Shown here: piece after piece, positions 6,345-6,805 of the stretch | Position numbering within the stretch: the first letter of the stretch is position 1 | Layout of the letters: each line of letters starts with the position of its first letter | Origin: Firmicutes bacterium UBA6648 | Lineage (GTDB): Bacteria; Bacillota; Clostridia; Peptostreptococcales; Anaerovoracaceae | NCBI GenBank assembly: GCA_002455605.1 | Contig: DKLE01000241.1 | Span: forward strand, 1 to 6,805 | DNA: 6,805 nt | Direction: 5' to 3' | Notes under the pieces: generated by a model | Seen by the model: only the letters and a program-made list of their open reading frames with translations | The model's database searches: none | Told to the model about the DNA's origin: nothing | Program-made: the position numbers and the translations under genes

Positions 6345-6805
6345 TTATACAAACTCTGCCAGTACAACATTTGATACATCTACCCCTCTTACAGTAAATT
6401 TCATCTGCTGTTCATCCAAAAGAATCCATCCTTTTGCAACACAGTCTTCAATCATTTTTTTCTGCTCCGGGTATGCATCAAACAACGTTTTTCCAAACTG
6501 CTTCCCAAATTCTGCTAAGCAGATTCCCTCTGCTCTTCTCATGCCTGTTATGATAAATTCTGCCATGTCATCGATTTCACTGTTGATATGCTGCCATTCC
6601 AACCATTTTCTCTCATGCGCTCTTCCTATTTTCTGCTGATCTTGTCCAAGTTCTGTCACATACCGATCCATATCTCGGGTATTGCTGAACCGCTCTCCTT
6701 TCATATAGGAATGGGCCCCAAGTCCCAGTCCTAAATAATCATTCATAGACCAATACTTTAAATTATGCCTGCATTCCAGCCCGGGCTTTACACAATTGGA
6801 TATCT
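6345..6805 (-). CDS. hemW: HemW-type radical-SAM haem chaperone, C-terminal part (5' end outside window)
   Basis: The window holds the last 152 residues; the reading frame runs off the right edge, with the first full codon at 6803-6801. The visible part starts ISNCVKPGLECRHNLKYW and continues into MNDYLGLGLGAHSY, the conserved core of HemN/HemW proteins just after the radical-SAM barrel. The end has the HemW C-terminal domain, with GMRRAEGI and the closing pattern FTVRGVDVSNVVLAEFV. HemW binds haem and a [4Fe-4S] cluster and is thought to deliver haem to target proteins; such genes are often labelled as oxygen-independent coproporphyrinogen III oxidase. The CX3CX2C cluster motif lies outside the window, so activity cannot be judged. 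HemN proper is less likely because its C-terminal region differs. The internal ATG at 6746 is not the start. Confidence 0.9.
   Translation of the reverse strand, partial: ISNCVKPGLECRHNLKYWSMNDYLGLGLGAHSYMKGERFSNTRDMDRYVTELGQDQQKIGRAHERKWLEWQHINSEIDDMAEFIITGMRRAEGICLAEFGKQFGKTLFDAYPEQKKMIEDCVAKGWILLDEQQMKFTVRGVDVSNVVLAEFV

Noticed and set aside
6295..6639. A 114-codon plus-strand frame opposite hemW
   Set aside because: It is antisense to the conserved HemW C-terminal domain and runs through the hemW terminator.
1..6805. CRISPR arrays, tRNA or rRNA genes, insertion sequences, attachment sites
   Set aside because: I saw no regularly spaced repeats, cloverleaf-like segments, transposase frames or terminal inverted repeats on either strand.

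Overview
All four confident genes, and the 3' part of a fifth-frame-complete neighbour, lie on the minus strand, so the window reads right to left. The low GC content, purine-rich Shine-Dalgarno sequences, U-tailed hairpin terminators and a homodimer-type pyruvate:ferredoxin oxidoreductase without the Desulfovibrio-type C-terminal extension point to an anaerobic low-GC Gram-positive bacterium, most likely of the Clostridia. The species cannot be told from the sequence.

In order of transcription: (1) 6805-6345 is the 3' part of a hemW-type gene (radical-SAM family haem chaperone), running off the window edge and closed by a strong terminator at 6336-6299. (2) 6298-6225 holds a near-consensus sigma-A promoter (TTGACA, 17 bp, TATGAT) embedded in two 31-bp imperfect direct repeats that look like repressor sites. 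(3) 6164-3837 is a compact three-gene operon: a polytopic membrane protein of about 8 segments, a 75-residue YozG-like HTH regulator, and a lipoprotein of unknown function whose start overlaps the regulator's stop. It ends in its own hairpin terminator. (4) 3836-3530 is a 307-bp intergenic region with a good promoter, a perfect 15-bp palindrome just upstream of it and a CodY-box-like sequence. (5) 3529-17 encodes a full-length 1170-residue pyruvate:ferredoxin oxidoreductase.

The flanking genes are ordinary anaerobe metabolism: oxidative decarboxylation of pyruvate to acetyl-CoA with reduction of ferredoxin, and haem or radical-SAM functions. The candidate for something undescribed is the middle operon. 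A small HTH protein paired with an integral membrane protein resembles the YozG/DUF2975 (YoaS) pairing of Firmicutes, but here the membrane protein is about twice the DUF2975 size and a secreted lipoprotein is translationally coupled to the regulator. The repeats over its promoter suggest autoregulation. No function for the membrane protein or lipoprotein can be read from sequence alone.
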